Shown: positions 24,264-32,437 of the stretch, one piece after another | Position numbering within the stretch: position 1 is the first letter of the stretch | How the letters are laid out: the number at the start of each line of letters is the position of its first letter | Assembly (NCBI RefSeq): GCF_000158035.1 | Contig: NZ_EQ973491.1 | Location: 259,595 to 296,543 of the forward strand | Length of the DNA stretch: 36,949 bases | Source: Bacteroides cellulosilyticus DSM 14838 | GTDB taxonomy: Bacteria; Bacteroidota; Bacteroidia; Bacteroidales; Bacteroidaceae | Direction: 5' to 3' | Position numbers and translations under genes: made by a program | The notes under the pieces: model-generated | Told to the model about the DNA's origin: nothing | Databases searched by the model: none | What the model saw: the letters and a program-made list of their open reading frames with translations, nothing else

Positions 24264-25683
24264 ATTTGGGAAATTTTCTAGAGAATCTCGTAGTCCGGCA
24301 ATTACTAAAAGTGGAGCTTTATATTATCCTTTATGGTTAATTTATGCTGCATTATATTCAGAGAAGAATGGTCACAAAATACATTTCTTAGATGCTCCTG
24401 CTAAACAGTTGAATGAAGAGCAATCTTTAGAGATTATCCAAAGAAATGAAAATGAACATTCTTTGTTCGTACTTGATACAAGCACACCTTCTATAAAAAG
24501 TGATGTGGATTTTGCAAAGAAAATAAAGCAACTGTATCCTAAATCGTTTATAACGTTGGTAGGAACTCATCCTACAGCTTGTGCAGAAGAAACACTTAGT
24601 TATTCCTCTGCAGTTGATGCGATTGCGATAGGCGAATATGACTGTATAATAAAGGATTTGGCTGATGCTCTTGAGAAAGGTGAGAATATCTATACAGTTA
24701 GAGGATTGTGTTTGCGATCGGATAACGGGTATGTTCGAACCGCAATAATGCCTCCAATGAAAAATTTGGATGACCTTCCTTATGCAGCAAAGTTTATTAA
24801 AGAGTATTTGAATGAAAAGGATTATTTTTTTGCTGCGGCAACCTATCCTTCTATACAAATATTTACGGGCCGTGGCTGCCCTTTCCGCTGTAATTTTTGT
24901 GTTTATCCGCAAACTATGCATGGACATGCTTTTCGGTCTCGTTCAGCTGAAAATGTTGTCGGGGAATTTGAATATATAGCTAATAATTTCCAAGATGTAA
25001 AAGAGGTGGTTATTGAGGATGACACCTTTACAGCTAATAAAAAACGAGTGATGGAAATTTGTCGTTTGCTGGTAGAAAAAGGGGTAAATAAACGTCTGAA
25101 ATGGTTATGTAATGCTCGTGTTGATCTAGATTATGAGACAATGAAGGCTATGAAGAAAGCGGGATGTCGCTTGATTATACCTGGTATTGAGAGTGGAAGT
25201 CAGCAAATCCTTGATAATATAAAGAAAGGTACTAAGGTTGAACAATTTTACAGCTATGTATCTAATGCTAAAAAAGCTGGGCTTTTGATACATGCTTGTT
25301 ATATGGTAGGTAATAATGGTGAAACAAAAGAAACAATGAATGAGACATTGAGGTTGGCATTAAAACTGAATACTGATACTGCACAATTTTTCCCCCTTAT
25401 TCCATATCCTGGCACAGAAGCTTATGAATGGGCAAAATCTAATGGCTATATTGAAACTAATTATGCAAAGTATTGCTTACCTGACGGTACGCATAATACA
25501 CTTCTGTCTCTACCAGAGCTTTCTGCTGATGAAATGGTTGCATTTTGTAATATGGCGCGCAAAAAATATTACTTACGTTTTAGCTATATATTTTATCGTT
25601 TGAGGGTTGGGTTGGTTAATCCTTCTGATTTGAGGCGTTCATTTAAGGCTTTTGGGAGATTAAAACATTATCTTTTTAAATGA
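24226..25683 (+). CDS. B12-binding domain radical SAM enzyme
   Basis: A 485-residue protein with an N-terminal Rossmann-type cobalamin-binding region (residues about 1-150, with IYFINPPF and LVGTHPTACAEE). The radical SAM core carries GRGCPFRCNFCVYPQ, whose Cys218, Cys222 and Cys225 bind the 4Fe-4S cluster. Further core motifs are VIEDDTFTANK, WLCNARVDLDYETMKAMKKAGC and PGIESGSQQIL. The family includes BchE, methyltransferases such as Fom3, and hopanoid HpnP. A likely job is C-methylation or a rearrangement of a sugar, or of the amine or phospho substituent made by the operon. Such enzymes are not usual in capsule operons. It overlaps the neighbours on both sides (38 nt and 4 nt). Confidence 0.87.
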   Translation: MEIYFINPPFKAEFGKFSRESRSPAITKSGALYYPLWLIYAALYSEKNGHKIHFLDAPAKQLNEEQSLEIIQRNENEHSLFVLDTSTPSIKSDVDFAKKIKQLYPKSFITLVGTHPTACAEETLSYSSAVDAIAIGEYDCIIKDLADALEKGENIYTVRGLCLRSDNGYVRTAIMPPMKNLDDLPYAAKFIKEYLNEKDYFFAAATYPSIQIFTGRGCPFRCNFCVYPQTMHGHAFRSRSAENVVGEFEYIANNFQDVKEVVIEDDTFTANKKRVMEICRLLVEKGVNKRLKWLCNARVDLDYETMKAMKKAGCRLIIPGIESGSQQILDNIKKGTKVEQFYSYVSNAKKAGLLIHACYMVGNNGETKETMNETLRLALKLNTDTAQFFPLIPYPGTEAYEWAKSNGYIETNYAKYCLPDGTHNTLLSLPELSADEMVAFCNMARKKYYLRFSYIFYRLRVGLVNPSDLRRSFKAFGRLKHYLFK

Positions 25684-26447
25684 GAAATGGGAATGTACGG
25701 CAAAACGTTTCTATCATTATGCCTGTGTATAATGCAGAAAGGTTTATAGATGAAGCAATAGACTCTGTTATTTCTCAAACCTATTTTGATTGGGAATTGT
25801 TGATTGTGGATGATTGTTCTACAGATAAATCTTCTACAATAGTAAAGAATTATCTGAGAAATGATTCTCGCATTAGATATTTGAAAACGGATAAGTGTTC
25901 GGGTTCGCCAGCATTTCCGCGTAATTTGGGGATAAATGAAGCTAAAGGAAGGTATATTGCTTTTCTGGATAGTGATGATATATGGCTACCTAATAAGTTA
26001 GAAGACCAATTGAAAGTTCTTGTTCAACCTGAAATAGCAATTGTTTTTTCGAATTACGAAAAGATTGGGTGGGATAGTAAACGCTATGGGCGTAAAATTA
26101 TAGCTCCGTCAATTGTGGATTATCTTTTGCTTCTCAAAGGGAATTGTATTGGATGTTTGACTGCTATGTACGATACAGTTAAAGTAGGTAAAGTTTTCTT
26201 TAAGAATATGGGACATGAGGATTATATAATGTGGCTTTCCATATTAAAAAAGGGGTATCAAGCTCGAAATACAGATACTGTGGCTGCTCTTTATCGTGTA
26301 GGAGGTCATTCTATATCTTCAAATAAGTTGAAAACAATGTTATGGCAGTGGAGTATTTTGAGAAATGAAGAGCAGTTACCTATTTATAAGGCTACTTATT
26401 ATTTTATTTATTATATGGTCAAAGCTTTGAAAAAGATTGTAATCTAA
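25680..26447 (+). CDS. Family 2 glycosyltransferase
   Basis: A 255-residue GT-A glycosyltransferase with VSIIMPVYNAERFIDEAIDS, LLIVDDCSTDKS, AFPRNLGINEAKGRYIAFLD, SDDIWLPNKLE and GHEDYIMWLSILKKG. The GHEDYxMWL motif resembles the WcaA/galactosyl-type subfamily of capsule GT2 enzymes. The substrate is unknown. It starts with an ATGA overlap with the radical SAM gene, which suggests the two are co-translated. Confidence 0.92.
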   Translation: MRNGNVRQNVSIIMPVYNAERFIDEAIDSVISQTYFDWELLIVDDCSTDKSSTIVKNYLRNDSRIRYLKTDKCSGSPAFPRNLGINEAKGRYIAFLDSDDIWLPNKLEDQLKVLVQPEIAIVFSNYEKIGWDSKRYGRKIIAPSIVDYLLLLKGNCIGCLTAMYDTVKVGKVFFKNMGHEDYIMWLSILKKGYQARNTDTVAALYRVGGHSISSNKLKTMLWQWSILRNEEQLPIYKATYYFIYYMVKALKKIVI

Positions 26448-26487
26448 CGGGGTAAAAAGAGTTGTTACTACAGTAAAATCGTTTTAT

Positions 26488-27069
26488 ATGAATATAATAA
26501 AGGCTAACATAGATCAGATTGCGATTATTGAACCACAAATACACAGTGATTCTCGTGGCTATTTTTTTGAATCCTTCAATCAAAAAGAATTTGAAGAGAA
26601 AGTTTGTAAAACTACGTTTGTGCAAGATAATGAAAGTAAATCTTCTTATGGTGTACTACGTGGTTTGCATTTCCAGAAGCCACCTTTTGCCCAAAGCAAA
26701 TTGGTGCGTGTTGTGAAAGGGGCTGTATTGGATGTAGCAGTAGATATCAGAATCGGTTCTCCAACTTTCGGTCAGCATGTTTCCATAGAACTTACAGAGG
26801 ATAATCACCGTCAATTTTTCATTCCTCGTGGTTTTGCTCATGGCTTTAGCGTTTTGAGTGAAGAAGTTATTTTTCAGTATAAATGTGATAATCTTTATGC
26901 TCCTCAATATGAAGGTGCTATTGCTTGGGATGATCCGGATTTAGGCATTGACTGGCATATTCCTAAAGATAAAATGCTACTAAGTGAAAAAGACAAAACA
27001 CACCCTAGGTTAAAAGAGGCGGAATGGTTATTTGATTATTCAGATATGCTTTATTGTGTTCCTGAATAA
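26488..27069 (+). CDS. rfbC: dTDP-4-dehydrorhamnose 3,5-epimerase
   Basis: A 193-residue cupin epimerase of dTDP-L-rhamnose synthesis. Core motifs are present: IIEPQIHSDSRGYFFESFNQ, LRGLHFQKPPFAQSKLVRVV (with the catalytic His), GAVLDVAVDIR, and FFIPRGFAHGFSVLSEEVIFQYKCDN. The length is normal. No rfbA, rfbB or rfbD gene is in the operon or the window, so the other steps must come from elsewhere, or the enzyme acts on a related 4-keto sugar. It is preceded by a 40-nt gap after the third glycosyltransferase. Confidence 0.95.
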   Translation: MNIIKANIDQIAIIEPQIHSDSRGYFFESFNQKEFEEKVCKTTFVQDNESKSSYGVLRGLHFQKPPFAQSKLVRVVKGAVLDVAVDIRIGSPTFGQHVSIELTEDNHRQFFIPRGFAHGFSVLSEEVIFQYKCDNLYAPQYEGAIAWDDPDLGIDWHIPKDKMLLSEKDKTHPRLKEAEWLFDYSDMLYCVPE

Positions 27070-27121
27070 TTGATGATCATGAGAATATAGAAATGCGAAT
27101 ATAATTTATTAGGGAATAATA

Positions 27122-27340
27122 ATGGATATAAATTATAAGATTATTGATACCCAGCGAATCATTGATTATATTACTTCTTTTCCTAAAGGTGTTTCCGTTG
27201 AGGAAATCATTCAAAATTCCGGTGCTGAAAAGTTACGGGTATATCCCGCTCTTTTTGAATTGGAACAGAGTGGATTCTTGGAAGTACTGAAGAGGGAAGA
27301 ACTTGGAGCACCAATAATGGTACGTAAGAGAATACATTAA
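27122..27340 (+). CDS. Small winged-helix-like hypothetical protein
   Basis: A 72-residue protein: an N-terminal helix (IIDTQRIIDYITSFPKG), then VSVEEIIQNSGAEKLRVYPALFELEQSGFLEVLKREE, which reads like a winged-helix DNA-binding fold (helix-turn-helix followed by a beta wing). It is the last gene of the capsule operon, 52 nt after rfbC and just before the strong terminator at 27381. I do not recognise a named family. It could be a regulator or a small accessory protein. Confidence 0.6.
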   Translation: MDINYKIIDTQRIIDYITSFPKGVSVEEIIQNSGAEKLRVYPALFELEQSGFLEVLKREELGAPIMVRKRIH

Positions 27341-27380
27341 AAGAAACGACAGGTAACAGAGGTTATTTTGTTTTAGGCAG

Positions 27381-27428
27381 CAGCCGGGATTACTCCGTAA
27401 TAAGGAGTGGTTCCGGTTGTTTTATTTA
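27381..27428 (+). terminator. Strong intrinsic terminator at the end of the capsule operon
   Basis: CAGCCGGGATTACTCC (27381-27396) pairs with GGAGTGGTTCCGGTTG (27404-27419) over 16 positions, with four G-U wobbles and a 7-nt loop, followed by TTTTATTT. The wobbles would be A-C mismatches on the other strand, so the hairpin is specific for rightward transcripts. It separates the capsule operon from the ATPase/DUF4276 pair. Confidence 0.85.
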
Positions 27429-27603
27429 GTTGTGACATAAAATAAATATAAAACGGATGCTTACAATTAAAGGAAGCATAGAATACATTAGTAGCTGTAT
27501 GTATTTGTTGCCGATGACTATCGGTACTTTTAATAATATGGCAATAAATCTTGCTCGTTCCATTTTTTTTTCGTCCTTTGCTAAAAATGTAGATGTAAGC
27601 CGA

Positions 27604-28671
27604 ATGGAGAAAGTTTGTATAAAAGGGTATAAATCCTTTCAAGACATAACACTTGAATTGGGGCAAATTAATATACTTATTGGTTCTAATGGTTCCGGTA
27701 AGAGTAATTTCTTGTCGTTTTTTGAGTTCTTGAATAAAATATACGAACAGAAGATGACTGAATATGTAGCGTTGAACGGTGGGGTGGACAAGTTCTTTCA
27801 TAAAGGGAGCAAAGTAACAGATGTTATTCAGGCAGAAGTGTTTTGGAAAACTAACCGTTATCAAATTCAGTTGAAAGAAGGAGACGGCAGATTTGTGGTG
27901 GCTCATGAAAAATTGGGCTATGCTGCTGGAAGTATGATATATTATAATGATATAGCCAACTATACCAATGAAGCAGGCATCAAACAATACAAAGGGCTGA
28001 AGCGTGGAGACTATATCAATAACTATCTGACAGAAATAAAGAAATATCATTTCCATGATACCGGCAAGACCTCTCCGTTTACAAAAGAAAGCCATATACA
28101 GAATGACCGTTATTATCTGTATGAAAAAGGAGATAATTTGGCAGCTTTCCTTTATGCCATTCACGAGGAAACTCCAATTGTGTACAATCGTATCGTGAAA
28201 GTGATTCAAAGTATCGCTCCTTATTTTTCCGATTTTTATTTTCATCCGACAGCCGCCAATACGTTGCGTCTGCAATGGAGAGATAAGTATAGTTCAATGG
28301 TGTATGGACCCACTGACTTTTCGGATGGTACCATTCGCTTTATAGCTCTGGCAACATTGTTTTTGCAACCTACTCCTCCCAAAGTTATCATTATAGATGA
28401 ACCCGAGTTGGGATTGCATCCCGTGGCGATACAAAAATTGGCAGGTATGATGCATGTCGCAGCTTCAAAAGGTACACAAATTATTGTGGCTACACAAAGC
28501 ACTGACCTGCTCTGTCATTTTGAACCTGAAGAAGTGATTACAGTTAATCAGGTTGAAGGAGCTACTCAGATGGTTCGTCTCAATAGTGAAGACCTGAATC
28601 ATTGGCTGGAAGATTATACTTTGGGCGATTTGTGGAAGCAGAATATCGTGAAAGGAGGGCAACCTGAATGA
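27604..28671 (+). CDS. AAA/ABC-type ATPase (AAA_21, OLD-like)
   Basis: The chosen start gives the usual N-terminus MEKVCIKGYKSFQDITLELG; the frame is open back to 27457 but that part has no family character, and a weak promoter-like TTG plus GTCCTTTG (27551-27580) lies in it. The protein has 355 residues. Walker A is GSNGSGKS (27-34), the ABC signature-like FSDGTIRFIAL comes before KVIIIDEPELGLHP with Walker B Asp265-Glu266, and IVATQSTDLL follows. This SMC/OLD-like ATPase architecture is typical of two-gene defence modules. It overlaps the DUF4276 gene by 4 nt (ATGA). Confidence 0.83.
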   Translation: MEKVCIKGYKSFQDITLELGQINILIGSNGSGKSNFLSFFEFLNKIYEQKMTEYVALNGGVDKFFHKGSKVTDVIQAEVFWKTNRYQIQLKEGDGRFVVAHEKLGYAAGSMIYYNDIANYTNEAGIKQYKGLKRGDYINNYLTEIKKYHFHDTGKTSPFTKESHIQNDRYYLYEKGDNLAAFLYAIHEETPIVYNRIVKVIQSIAPYFSDFYFHPTAANTLRLQWRDKYSSMVYGPTDFSDGTIRFIALATLFLQPTPPKVIIIDEPELGLHPVAIQKLAGMMHVAASKGTQIIVATQSTDLLCHFEPEEVITVNQVEGATQMVRLNSEDLNHWLEDYTLGDLWKQNIVKGGQPE

Positions 28672-29315
28672 ACAGACTCATTATAGTATGTGAAGGTGAG
28701 ACGGAGCAGGAATTTTGCAAGGATGTGCTGGCGTCCTATTTTCGAGAAAAGAATATCTATATAGAATACCCCACAATTAAACATTCTAATGGTGGCATTG
28801 TGCCTTGGGCTACTTTGAAAAGACAATTGATTAATCATTTGCACGAAGGAGAGGTGTCAGTTTCCATGCTTATTGATTATTATAGAATCAGGGATTCTTA
28901 TTTGTTTCCTGGCTGGGAGGAAGCGAAACAAATAGAGAATGTCTATGATAAAATGAAGTGCTTGTTCTGCCGGATGAAGAATGATATGCCGGAAGAATTA
29001 AGAGATCGTTTTATACCATATATTCAGTTACACGAATTTGAAGGACTGCTTTTTAGTGATATTTCTGTATTTAAGAATAATTTCACTTCCGATGAACTGC
29101 AATTTAGTGAATTAGAAGAGGCTGTGAAATCGGCTGATACACCGGAAGAAATAAATAATGGTCCGGCTACTGCTCCATCTGTACGTTTGATGAAGGCGAT
29201 TGCGGGTTACAACAAAGTGGTATATGGGGCTTGCCTTGCTTCGGAGATCGGCTTAACTTCTATTCGTAGCAAATGTAAGCTGTTTGATGAATGGATTACT
29301 CTGTGCTTATTGTAG
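28668..29315 (+). CDS. DUF4276 family protein (TOPRIM-like)
   Basis: A 215-residue protein, translationally coupled to the ATPase gene. It opens with RLIIVCEGETEQEF, the Glu-containing first motif of TOPRIM-like nucleases such as OLD, RloB and AriB, followed by SMLIDYY and the DUF4276 hallmark YIQLHEFEGLLFSD. A C-terminal PSVRLMKAIAGYNKVVYG and a Ser/Cys-rich end complete it. By family logic this would be the effector of the pair and the ATPase the sensor. The nuclease activity is inferred, not established for DUF4276. Confidence 0.8.
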   Translation: MNRLIIVCEGETEQEFCKDVLASYFREKNIYIEYPTIKHSNGGIVPWATLKRQLINHLHEGEVSVSMLIDYYRIRDSYLFPGWEEAKQIENVYDKMKCLFCRMKNDMPEELRDRFIPYIQLHEFEGLLFSDISVFKNNFTSDELQFSELEEAVKSADTPEEINNGPATAPSVRLMKAIAGYNKVVYGACLASEIGLTSIRSKCKLFDEWITLCLL

Positions 29316-29381
29316 ATAAATACTTTACCCATAGCGCTTTATGATAAACTCTGAAATAACCGTCCTGGTTATCCAGTTTTC

Positions 29382-29413
29382 TTTGGCTATTCCTGAATAT
29401 ATCCTCACCTTTG
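29382..29413 (+). promoter_or_regulatory. Promoter candidate of the HU-like gene
   Basis: TTTG (29382-29385), a 20-nt spacer, and CACCTTTG (29406-29413, one mismatch to TAnnTTTG) lie 65 nt upstream of the HU-like start codon. A small inverted repeat ATAACC/GGTTAT (29355-29371) lies upstream of it. The rest of 29316-29477 shows no gene. Confidence 0.55.
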
Positions 29414-29477
29414 CATCGTTGGCCAACACAAGAATACGTAAAACGAAGTTGAACTAAAATGTAAAAGGAGGAAGATT

Positions 29478-29981
29478 ATGCCTTTATTGTATTATGCGAG
29501 ACAATCGCAGTTGAAAACGAAAGATGGGGTTAAGCAGTGGCACCTAACATTGAAGAAAGTAGGAAGAGCTGTAAGTTTACAACAGTTGGGAGAGATGGTA
29601 GCTGAGAAGTGCTCGGCAACGCCGGGTGATGTACACAACGTAATCAGGAACTTGATGTCGGTGATGCGGATGCAGTTGCTGAATAGCCGTACGGTTCGTT
29701 TGGATGGTTTGGGGACATTTACGGTGATCGCGCGGACACGGGGCAAGGGGGTGGATAAAGAGAAGGATGTGAATCCGAATCAGGTAACATCCTTGCACTT
29801 CATGTTTACTCCTGAATATACACGTCCGGCGGCATTGGGAACCACGCGTGCATTGTGGCAAGGTGTGGAATTTGAAAAGTGGACGGGTGGAACTGCTACT
29901 GATGGAAATGAAGGTTCCGGTGATGGTAACGGAGGAAATGCCGGTGGTGACGGAGGCCTCGATGAGAATCCACTTGGGTAA
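29478..29981 (+). CDS. HU-like DNA-binding protein (Bacteroidales HU-HIG type)
   Basis: A 167-residue HU/IHF-fold protein of the Bacteroides 'histone-like' family, with the extended N-terminus PLLYYARQSQLKTKDGVKQWHL, helices LQQLGEMVAEKCSATPGDVHNVIRNLMSVM, and the beta region VRLDGLGTFTVIARTRGK. The C-terminal tail (about 137-167) is Gly/Asp/Asn-rich and probably disordered. It is expected to bind and bend DNA. In Bacteroides these genes are commonly followed by the smalltalk peptide and a cell-wall amidase. Here the peptide is present, but a lysozyme of a contractile system follows instead. Confidence 0.85.
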   Translation: MPLLYYARQSQLKTKDGVKQWHLTLKKVGRAVSLQQLGEMVAEKCSATPGDVHNVIRNLMSVMRMQLLNSRTVRLDGLGTFTVIARTRGKGVDKEKDVNPNQVTSLHFMFTPEYTRPAALGTTRALWQGVEFEKWTGGTATDGNEGSGDGNGGNAGGDGGLDENPLG

Positions 29982-30042
29982 GTGGAGAATTGAGAGTTGG
30001 GGCTGCGCAGTCCATTTATTATTAAAGCACAAAGTAATTAAC

Positions 30043-30141
30043 ATGAAAAAAGCGGTTTTGAATAAGATTCTGAAAATTGTAATAGCAGTGGCTTCGGCTA
30101 TATTAGGAGCTTTGGGAGCTAATGCGATGAATATGCGATAA
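30043..30141 (+). CDS. Smalltalk peptide (32 residues)
   Basis: MKKAVLNKILKIVIAVASAI followed by LGALGANAMNMR. It has a basic start and a single hydrophobic segment, as in the Bacteroides 'smalltalk' family, always next to an HU-like gene. The function is unknown. The ATG at 30043 is used because the longer open frame upstream runs into the end of the HU gene. The terminator at 30165-30208 follows. Confidence 0.75.
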   Translation: MKKAVLNKILKIVIAVASAILGALGANAMNMR

Positions 30142-30164
30142 AAATATCGTGATTATAAAAATGA

Positions 30165-30208
30165 ACGGTGGGAATATGGTTTGATGGACTATATCTCACC
30201 GTTTTTTT
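30165..30208 (+). terminator. Intrinsic terminator after the smalltalk peptide
   Basis: ACGGTGGGA (30165-30173) pairs with TCTCACCGT (30194-30202), 9 bp with one wobble, around a 20-nt loop, followed by six more T. It ends the HU/smalltalk transcript before the contractile system. Confidence 0.75.
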
Positions 30209-30460
30209 CTATATCGGGGTACTATATACACTTGCTATTTCGTCAAAATTAACACTAAAACGTAAAAAAACAGCTTGAATTATGGTCTCTCTTTTGATTT
30301 AACATATTGATAGGTAGTTTGTTGCGCAAATTGTAAATCAAAATACTGAATTCGAAATGTATATTGCCTTTTTTCCCCCTATTTTTGAAGAGCAGATAAT
30401 TGCTATTATTAATTAATACCTTTTTGTTATGTTATTATGGAAACTTAAAAAGAAAGCATT
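30209..30460 (+). promoter_or_regulatory. Upstream region of the contractile injection system
   Basis: This 252-nt AT-rich stretch has no gene. It holds a perfect 10-bp inverted repeat (TTTTGATTTA at 30292-30301 and TAAATCAAAA at 30334-30343) around the palindrome TTGCGCAA. It also has a promoter candidate with the exact -7 box TATTTTTG at 30380-30387; the -33 position 20 nt upstream is poor (AATG). This is probably where control of the injection system acts. Confidence 0.5.
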
Positions 30461-30982
30461 ATGGCAGATGTCAAGAAATTAGCACCATTCATCCAGAGGT
30501 GGGAGGGTGGCTTCGTAGACGATCCCGACGACTTGGGAGGAGCAACCAACATGGGTGTTACTATAGCAACCTACAAGGTATATCGCAAACGGAAAGGACT
30601 TTCCGAACCTACAGTAGACGATTTGAAACATCTATCGAATAATGAGTGGATCGATATCTTGAAGAGCTTGTATTGGGATAAGTGGAAAGCCGATCAGATA
30701 AAAAGCCAATCTGTTGCCAATATTTTGGTAGACTGGGTATGGGCTTCAGGAAACTATGGTATCAAGATACCACAAAAACTGCTTGGAGTTACAGCCGACG
30801 GTATTGTGGGAAAAAATACCCTTGCCGCTGTCAATAACTATCCTTCACAGCACGAACTCTTTGACAAGATAAGACAGGAACGCTTGGATTACATTGACCG
30901 TATCTGCAAGAGCCGCCCGACGAACGAGAAATACAGACGTGGTTGGTGCAACCGTATCAATAACCTCTATTTCGAAGAATAA
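30461..30982 (+). CDS. GH108 family lysozyme/endolysin of the contractile system
   Basis: A 173-residue peptidoglycan hydrolase. The N-terminal GH108 domain has FIQRWEGGFVDDPDDLGGAT with the catalytic Glu15 in EGG, followed by NMGVTIATYKVYRK. The C-terminal half is a peptidoglycan-binding-like helical region (LLGVTADGIVGKNTLAAVN, then YRRGWCNRINNLYF). In contractile injection systems and phages such enzymes help the spike pass, or the particle leave, the cell wall. It is the first gene of the cluster, and its stop overlaps the next start (TAATG). Confidence 0.87.
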   Translation: MADVKKLAPFIQRWEGGFVDDPDDLGGATNMGVTIATYKVYRKRKGLSEPTVDDLKHLSNNEWIDILKSLYWDKWKADQIKSQSVANILVDWVWASGNYGIKIPQKLLGVTADGIVGKNTLAAVNNYPSQHELFDKIRQERLDYIDRICKSRPTNEKYRRGWCNRINNLYFEE

Positions 30983-31518
30983 TGATAAGGCGAATTCTTA
31001 CATATTATGCAGCTTCTCTGGATGAGTACTTGCACCACAAGTTCCAGCAGCCCGAAGGTATGGCAGAGGTGGGAATCATTGGTAGTGGTGCGAGCGAAAA
31101 GCCTTGCAAACTGATTGTTTCACTTGTCAATATTGAGCGTGAAACGGCAGGAGGCATCTCGGCAGGCATCAGTCGTAACAGTTCGGACTATATGCGGACG
31201 TTTGCGCCGTTATTGCTGAACCTCGACTTGATGCTTGCTGCTGTATATGACGAGAAACGATACGCCGAGTCGCTTTCCGTATTGTACGAATCGTTACTTT
31301 TTATTCAGTCGCATCCCTATTTTGAACTGGATGGGCAGAAATATACGGTAGAGATCGTCACACTTTCGGTACAGGACATTAATAATATCTGGACCACGCT
31401 GGGCGGACAATATTATCCGTCGGTGATGTGCAAGCTGCGCAGGCTTGCGGTGGATGCGGAGGAAGCCGTCAGCAGTGGTGGTATTGCCCGTGAACCATCG
31501 GTCAGCGTAACAAAATAG
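30982..31518 (+). CDS. Pvc16-like (DUF4255) tail cap/terminator protein
   Basis: A 178-residue protein of the DUF4255/Pvc16 N-terminal family: an N-terminal helix (RILTYYAASLDEYLHHKFQQP), then LIVSLVNIERETAGGI, PLLLNLDLMLAAVYDEKRYAESL and LSVQDINNIWTTLGGQYYPSVM, the signature of the family. In PVC and related injection systems Pvc16 caps the end of the sheath-tube complex. It is translationally coupled to the lysozyme gene, and the sheath genes follow. Confidence 0.85.
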   Translation: MIRRILTYYAASLDEYLHHKFQQPEGMAEVGIIGSGASEKPCKLIVSLVNIERETAGGISAGISRNSSDYMRTFAPLLLNLDLMLAAVYDEKRYAESLSVLYESLLFIQSHPYFELDGQKYTVEIVTLSVQDINNIWTTLGGQYYPSVMCKLRRLAVDAEEAVSSGGIAREPSVSVTK

Positions 31519-31534
31519 AAAGGAGAAAAAACAA

Positions 31535-32413
31535 ATGAGCCAATATATAGCCATAGCTGCCATACGTATCGAACACAATTATTACAATCCGCCCGAAAAC
31601 AGCTTTGTGGGATTAGAGCCGACACCCGAAACCAAAAAGTTGATGAGACAGCGGGGAGTGATGTTGAGACAAAGTCGTGGAAATGAGTGGCAATGGATCA
31701 TGGCCGATGATGCATCGGGATTTGCAGATAAGGATGTACTGGAGTTATCTATGATTGTGAAGGACCCTTGTTTTCTGCAACAGATAGAGAGTGACGGATA
31801 TGACCCCGACAGTTTTTACAAATTCAACGCGGAAAACGGATTGGTGGAAGTGAATGCCGACTTTGTATGGAGAAAGGATACGAACGGGCAGAAGTTGAAA
31901 AATGAGTTTTGCCGGATTGTTTTGAAACCGGTAGAAACGGCATCGGAGAAGTTGCGAATGCTCTATATGAAAGTAGAGCAATTGGGAAAAGAAGAGATAC
32001 GGGAAGAAAACAATGTACAATTCGCAGCCATAAAACAAGAAATAAGGCAGTTACAGGAAATCTGTTGTCCGAAATTTACTATCCGATTTTGTTCCTGTGC
32101 GTATTATTGGGAGTATCTGTGTGTATTCAAGGATGAGAATGATATGCGGGGAAAGGATCTCAGACTGCGAACTCGCGAAAATGTAGTGGCTTTCGGAGCG
32201 CCGGAAAAGTATGAGAAAACAAGCTTGGGAACCAATGTTTGGAGACTTGTTTCTACAGGACGGATCAAAGCGAAGGAGCGGTATGACATGCCGATGCAAC
32301 TTTATATTGGCAGGATGTTGGAAAGCCGGTTCATTTCACCGCCGCAAATAGGGAAATTCCAGTCGGATTCTCCGCATACCCTAAGAGAAGTATGCTATAT
32401 TAAAGAACAATAA
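31535..32413 (+). CDS. Hypothetical protein of the contractile injection cluster
   Basis: A 292-residue soluble protein without a recognised domain. The N-terminal 125 residues look beta-rich (YIAIAAIRIEHNYY...SFVGLEPTPETKKLM, WQWIMADD). A helical, charged stretch follows (about 135-175, KLRMLYMKVEQLGKEEIREE), then another beta-rich part ending in the polar tail LREVCYIKEQ. It lies between the cap gene and the first sheath gene, with an AGGAGA-like site upstream of its ATG, so it is probably a structural or assembly component. I cannot name its function. Confidence 0.6.
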   Translation: MSQYIAIAAIRIEHNYYNPPENSFVGLEPTPETKKLMRQRGVMLRQSRGNEWQWIMADDASGFADKDVLELSMIVKDPCFLQQIESDGYDPDSFYKFNAENGLVEVNADFVWRKDTNGQKLKNEFCRIVLKPVETASEKLRMLYMKVEQLGKEEIREENNVQFAAIKQEIRQLQEICCPKFTIRFCSCAYYWEYLCVFKDENDMRGKDLRLRTRENVVAFGAPEKYEKTSLGTNVWRLVSTGRIKAKERYDMPMQLYIGRMLESRFISPPQIGKFQSDSPHTLREVCYIKEQ

Positions 32414-32437
32414 TTATAAATTTTAAAACTGATAATT

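Noticed and set aside
27457..27603. Longer start for the ATPase gene
   Set aside because: The added 49 residues look non-coding and contain promoter-like sequence; homologs begin just before the KGYKSF motif.
27373..28275. 300-codon minus-strand open frame over the ATPase gene
   Set aside because: It is antisense to the Walker motif-bearing gene and is a composition artefact of AT-rich DNA; it also runs over the operon terminator.
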